The translations under genes were made by a program, and so were the position numbers. The notes beneath the pieces are model-generated. The model did no database searches. It had not been told where the DNA came from and worked only from the letters and a program-made list of their open reading frames with translations. Positions 61,556 through 64,000 of a stretch of DNA of 64,000 bases are shown here, in pieces (position 1 is the stretch's first letter; each line of letters opens with the position of its first letter). Origin of the DNA: Bordetella genomosp. 9 (GTDB taxonomy: Bacteria; Pseudomonadota; Gammaproteobacteria; Burkholderiales; Burkholderiaceae_B); NCBI RefSeq assembly GCF_002261425.1, contig NZ_NEVJ01000003.1:3224001-3288000 (forward strand). Reading direction: 5' to 3'.

Positions 61556-62797
61556 TCAATACCGCGAGGACTGTCCCGTCAACGCCACGCCGATGCGCAG
61601 CATGGTGTATGCGGCGTTGTCCATCAGCCGCCGCAGCCAGCCGCGACCATGATGGTCGTTGGCGCGCACCAGCCGGCCGCCACGGGCGATCGCATGCTCC
61701 AGGCTGTCGTACAGCGCTCGCGCAAAGGCGGCATCGTCGACGACCACGTTCGCTTCGCGCGCCAGCAGCAGGCTGAAGGGATCCAGGTTGGACGAGCCCA
61801 CGGTCGCGACGTCGTCGATCACCGCCACCTTGGCATGCAGGTAGCTGGGCATGTATTCGTAGATTTCTATCCTGGCGTTCAGCAGGTCGGCATACAGCAC
61901 GTGCGTCGCGTAGTACTGCAGGCGGTACTCGACCTTGCCCTGCAGCAGCAGGCGCACGCGCACGCCACGCGCGGCGGCACGCTTGAGCGCGCGGCGGAAA
62001 CGCAGGCCCGGGAAGAAATAGGCGTTGGCGATCAGGATTTCGCGTTGAGCGCGGTTGATGCCATACAGATAGGCCCGTTCGAACGTCTGCCGCCAGCGCA
62101 GGTTGTCGCGCAGGACGAAGGCCGCGCGCAGGCCGCCGCGCGCCTGGCCGGACGCCGTGCCCAGCGCCTCGTCCGGCGGCGGCCCGTACAGGCGGCGCAG
62201 CCGGCGCGTTTCGCGGGCCCGTTCGCCGCGGCGCAGCGCGGCGGGACTCAGGCGTATCCAAAGCAGGTCCTGTGCGTGGACCGCATGCGCGACCAGCGGC
62301 CCGCGCACTTCCACGGCGTAATCGAAACGCGGATTGGCGGCGATCCCGTCAGCGGGCTCCAGATCGTCGTAATCGTCGACGATGTTGATGCCGCCGACGA
62401 AGGCGACCCGCCCGTCGATCACGGTCACCTTGCGATGCAGCCGCCGGAGCCTGCTGCGCGAGAACAGCAGCCTTTGCGGCCAGCCCGGTTCGGGCCGGAA
62501 GATGCGGCATTGCGCGCCCGCGTCGATCAGGCGGCGCCGGACCTCGTCCACCCACTCCCAGCTGCCGAAGCCGTCGATGACCACGCGCACCTTCACGCCG
62601 CGCGCGCAGGCGCGCGCCAGCGCGTCCAGCACCCGCCGCGCCGTGCGATCCAGCGTGAAGATATAGGTTTCCAGATGCACGGTCGTGCGGGCGGCATCGA
62701 TGGCGTCGCATAGCGCGGGAAAGAATTCCGCGCCGTTCTCCAGCAGCCGGATGGCGTTGCCATCGGACCAATGCAAGCGCAGCGGCTTGGGTCTCAC
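61556..62797 (-). CDS. clsB: Cardiolipin synthase B (phospholipase D family)
   Basis: A 413-residue PLD-superfamily enzyme that makes cardiolipin or related lipids by phosphatidyl transfer. Two HKD motifs are intact: LHRKVTVIDGRVAFVGGINI (about 140-160) and LHAKVAVIDDVATVGSSNLDP (about 310-330). There are no N-terminal membrane helices, as in ClsB (YbhO) and unlike ClsA. It overlaps the adjacent exonuclease/phosphatase gene by 4 bp; E. coli has the same pairing (ybhP-ybhO). Confidence 0.93.
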   Translation of the reverse strand: MRPKPLRLHWSDGNAIRLLENGAEFFPALCDAIDAARTTVHLETYIFTLDRTARRVLDALARACARGVKVRVVIDGFGSWEWVDEVRRRLIDAGAQCRIFRPEPGWPQRLLFSRSRLRRLHRKVTVIDGRVAFVGGINIVDDYDDLEPADGIAANPRFDYAVEVRGPLVAHAVHAQDLLWIRLSPAALRRGERARETRRLRRLYGPPPDEALGTASGQARGGLRAAFVLRDNLRWRQTFERAYLYGINRAQREILIANAYFFPGLRFRRALKRAAARGVRVRLLLQGKVEYRLQYYATHVLYADLLNARIEIYEYMPSYLHAKVAVIDDVATVGSSNLDPFSLLLAREANVVVDDAAFARALYDSLEHAIARGGRLVRANDHHGRGWLRRLMDNAAYTMLRIGVALTGQSSRY

Positions 62798-63654
62798 GGC
62801 AATTCGAGCTCCGCGAGCAGGGGCGAATGATCGGACAGCTTGGCCCAGGCGCGCCCGCGCAGCACGCGCGCGCTGCGCACGCCGAAACCCCGCTGGTAGA
62901 TGCGATCCAGGCGGAACCAGGGAAACACCGCGGGGAAGGTGCGCGGCGGCCGCACGATGCGCAGGTTGCCGTCCATGGTCAGCTGGTTGTTGCGTTCCAG
63001 CATGGCCAGGCTGTTGGGCACGCCGCGCAGCACATTGCTCAAGCGGCGCATGCCTTCGCGCAGGCGCGGGCCTTCGCCGCCGACCAGCCTGGGCGCGTGG
63101 GAGAACACTTCATAGACACCCAGGCGTTGCACGAACAGCGGCGCCAGGCGATCGTTCCAGTCATTGAAGTCGCCCGCGATCAGCATCGGGGCGCCCGCCG
63201 GCACCGTGCGGTCGATGCGATCCACCAGGGCCTGGATCTGCCGCGAACGGCTGCCGGCGAACAGGCCCAGGTGGACGACGAAGCAATGCACCTCGCGATT
63301 GCCCACGCCAATCGTGGCGTGCAGCAGGCCGCGCTGTTCCAGCCGGTGATCCGAGATATCCTGGTTTTCGTGCTCCAGGATGGGATAGCGCGACAGCAGC
63401 GCATTGCCATGGTCGGTATGATCGCGCACCGCGTTGCGGCCGTAGCACATCTCCATGTGCAGCGCGGCCGCCAGCGACATGTGCTGGGCGTCCAGCACGC
63501 CACGGTGTTCGTTGCGGCCCTGGACTTCCTGCAGGAAGACCAGGTCCGGGCGCAATCCGTACAGGCCCAGGCGCAGCTCTTTCAGGGAGTCCCGCGCGCC
63601 CAGCGCGGAACGGCCCTTGTGGATGTTGTAGCTGACGATGCGCAGGACGGACAT
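62794..63654 (-). CDS. Endonuclease/exonuclease/phosphatase (EEP) family protein, YbhP-like
   Basis: A 286-residue EEP-fold hydrolase. Landmarks are SYNIHKGRS, DLVFLQEVQG (metal-binding glutamate), CFVVHLGLF, IAGDFNDWN and the terminal LSDHSPLLAEL. Family members cut nucleic acids or phosphodiester/phosphate headgroups; next to clsB a role in lipid metabolism is likely but unproven. Lies 21 bp after aspS ends and is coupled to clsB by an ATGA overlap. Confidence 0.92.
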   Translation of the reverse strand: MSVLRIVSYNIHKGRSALGARDSLKELRLGLYGLRPDLVFLQEVQGRNEHRGVLDAQHMSLAAALHMEMCYGRNAVRDHTDHGNALLSRYPILEHENQDISDHRLEQRGLLHATIGVGNREVHCFVVHLGLFAGSRSRQIQALVDRIDRTVPAGAPMLIAGDFNDWNDRLAPLFVQRLGVYEVFSHAPRLVGGEGPRLREGMRRLSNVLRGVPNSLAMLERNNQLTMDGNLRIVRPPRTFPAVFPWFRLDRIYQRGFGVRSARVLRGRAWAKLSDHSPLLAELELP

Positions 63655-63675
63655 GGCGCCGGCTTATCGCACGGG

Positions 63676-64000
63676 TTACTTCACTTCCGCGTTGCGCAGA
63701 CGGATATGCAGCTCGCGCAGCTGCTTTTCGTCCACGGGCGAAGGGGCCTGCGTGAGCAGGTCCTGGGCACGCTGCGTCTTGGGGAAGGCGATCACGTCGC
63801 GGATCGACTCGGCGCCGCTCATCATGGTGACGATGCGGTCCAGGCCGAAGGCGATGCCGCCGTGCGGAGGCGCGCCGTACTGCAGCGCGTCCAGCAGGAA
63901 GCCGAACTTCTGGCGGGCTTCCTCGGCGTTGATCTTCAGCGCGCGGAACACCTTGCTCTGCACTTCCTCGCGGTGGATACGGACCGAGCCGCCGCCGATT
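63676..64000 (-). CDS. aspS: Aspartyl-tRNA synthetase, C-terminal part (cut by the window edge)
   Basis: About 108 C-terminal residues of a class II aminoacyl-tRNA synthetase; the gene continues beyond 64000. It contains class II motif 3, [13 protein letters not shown], preceded by [15 protein letters not shown] and followed by [28 protein letters not shown], all typical of AspRS (the non-discriminating or discriminating form cannot be told from this end). It is the first gene of the run aspS, EEP gene, clsB. Confidence 0.95.
   Translation of the reverse strand, partial: IGGGSVRIHREEVQSKVFRALKINAEEARQKFGFLLDALQYGAPPHGGIAFGLDRIVTMMSGAESIRDVIAFPKTQRAQDLLTQAPSPVDEKQLRELHIRLRNAEVK

Noticed and set aside
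1..64000. Search for insertion sequences, prophage, tRNA genes or CRISPR arrays
   Set aside because: I saw no transposase or integrase reading frame, no regularly spaced repeats and no tRNA-like cloverleaf with a CCA end. Subtle remnants could be missed without a search.

Overview
The window looks like a piece of chromosome from a betaproteobacterium of the Alcaligenaceae, most like Bordetella or Achromobacter. Supporting signs are high GC, the run dacC-dat-ybeD-lipB, birA directly followed by the type III pantothenate kinase coaX (called baf in Bordetella), adjacent waaA and waaC, and aspS next to an exonuclease/phosphatase gene and a cardiolipin synthase gene. I see no rRNA, tRNA, CRISPR array or transposase.

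Layout. 1-4.1 kb: lipoate and cell-wall genes on the minus strand (Sel1 protein, lipB, ybeD-like, D-amino-acid aminotransferase, dacC). 4.4-8.0 kb: a GGDEF-EAL protein, a class-III aminotransferase-like protein that has lost its catalytic lysine, and an alpha/beta hydrolase. 8.0-11.8 kb: a four-gene MCE/Mla-type lipid transporter. 12.1-14.1 kb: birA, coaX and a 50-residue membrane protein. 14.1-55.6 kb: a very large surface-polysaccharide locus. 56-64 kb: a membrane-anchored SRPBCC protein, an EamA transporter, a thiolase plus a bifunctional hydroxyacyl-CoA dehydrogenase/hydratase, clsB, an EEP-family gene and the 3' end of aspS.

The polysaccharide locus has four blocks. (i) A minus-strand block (25.9 to 14.1 kb) joins lipid A-core genes (waaA, waaC) to an acyltransferase, a GT-C-like membrane protein, a WbqC protein, glycosyltransferase and methyltransferase genes, an ATP-grasp/HAD fusion, a GtrA protein and the amino-sugar transaminase WecE. 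(ii) wzm and wzt (26.0-28.2 kb) encode the ABC exporter, and Wzt has the extra C-terminal domain typical of recognition of a modified chain end. (iii) A block on the minus strand (33.9-28.2 kb) has an epimerase, a 1126-residue methyltransferase/kinase-like/coiled-coil/glycosyltransferase fusion resembling the O-antigen chain terminator WbdD, and a GT4. Three plus-strand genes follow (34.2-40.2 kb): a GT4-RgpF protein and two large membrane proteins. (iv) One dense minus-strand operon (55.6 to 40.4 kb) starts with a WecA/MraY-type initiating transferase that is interrupted by an in-frame stop. It continues through the full dTDP-L-rhamnose set (rfbBDAC), two GT2 genes and a complete polyprenyl-phosphate-D-arabinofuranose set (UbiA-HAD, DprE1-like, DprE2-like), then a membrane protein, an epimerase, a flavin oxidoreductase and a GtrA protein.

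My reading (inference) is an ABC-exported, end-capped O-polysaccharide probably containing rhamnose and a 4-amino-4,6-dideoxyhexose. Lipid-linked arabinofuranose would be made for membrane glycosyltransferases that decorate the chain or another surface molecule. The premature stop in the initiating transferase raises the possibility that this strain is O-antigen deficient or uses another initiating enzyme.
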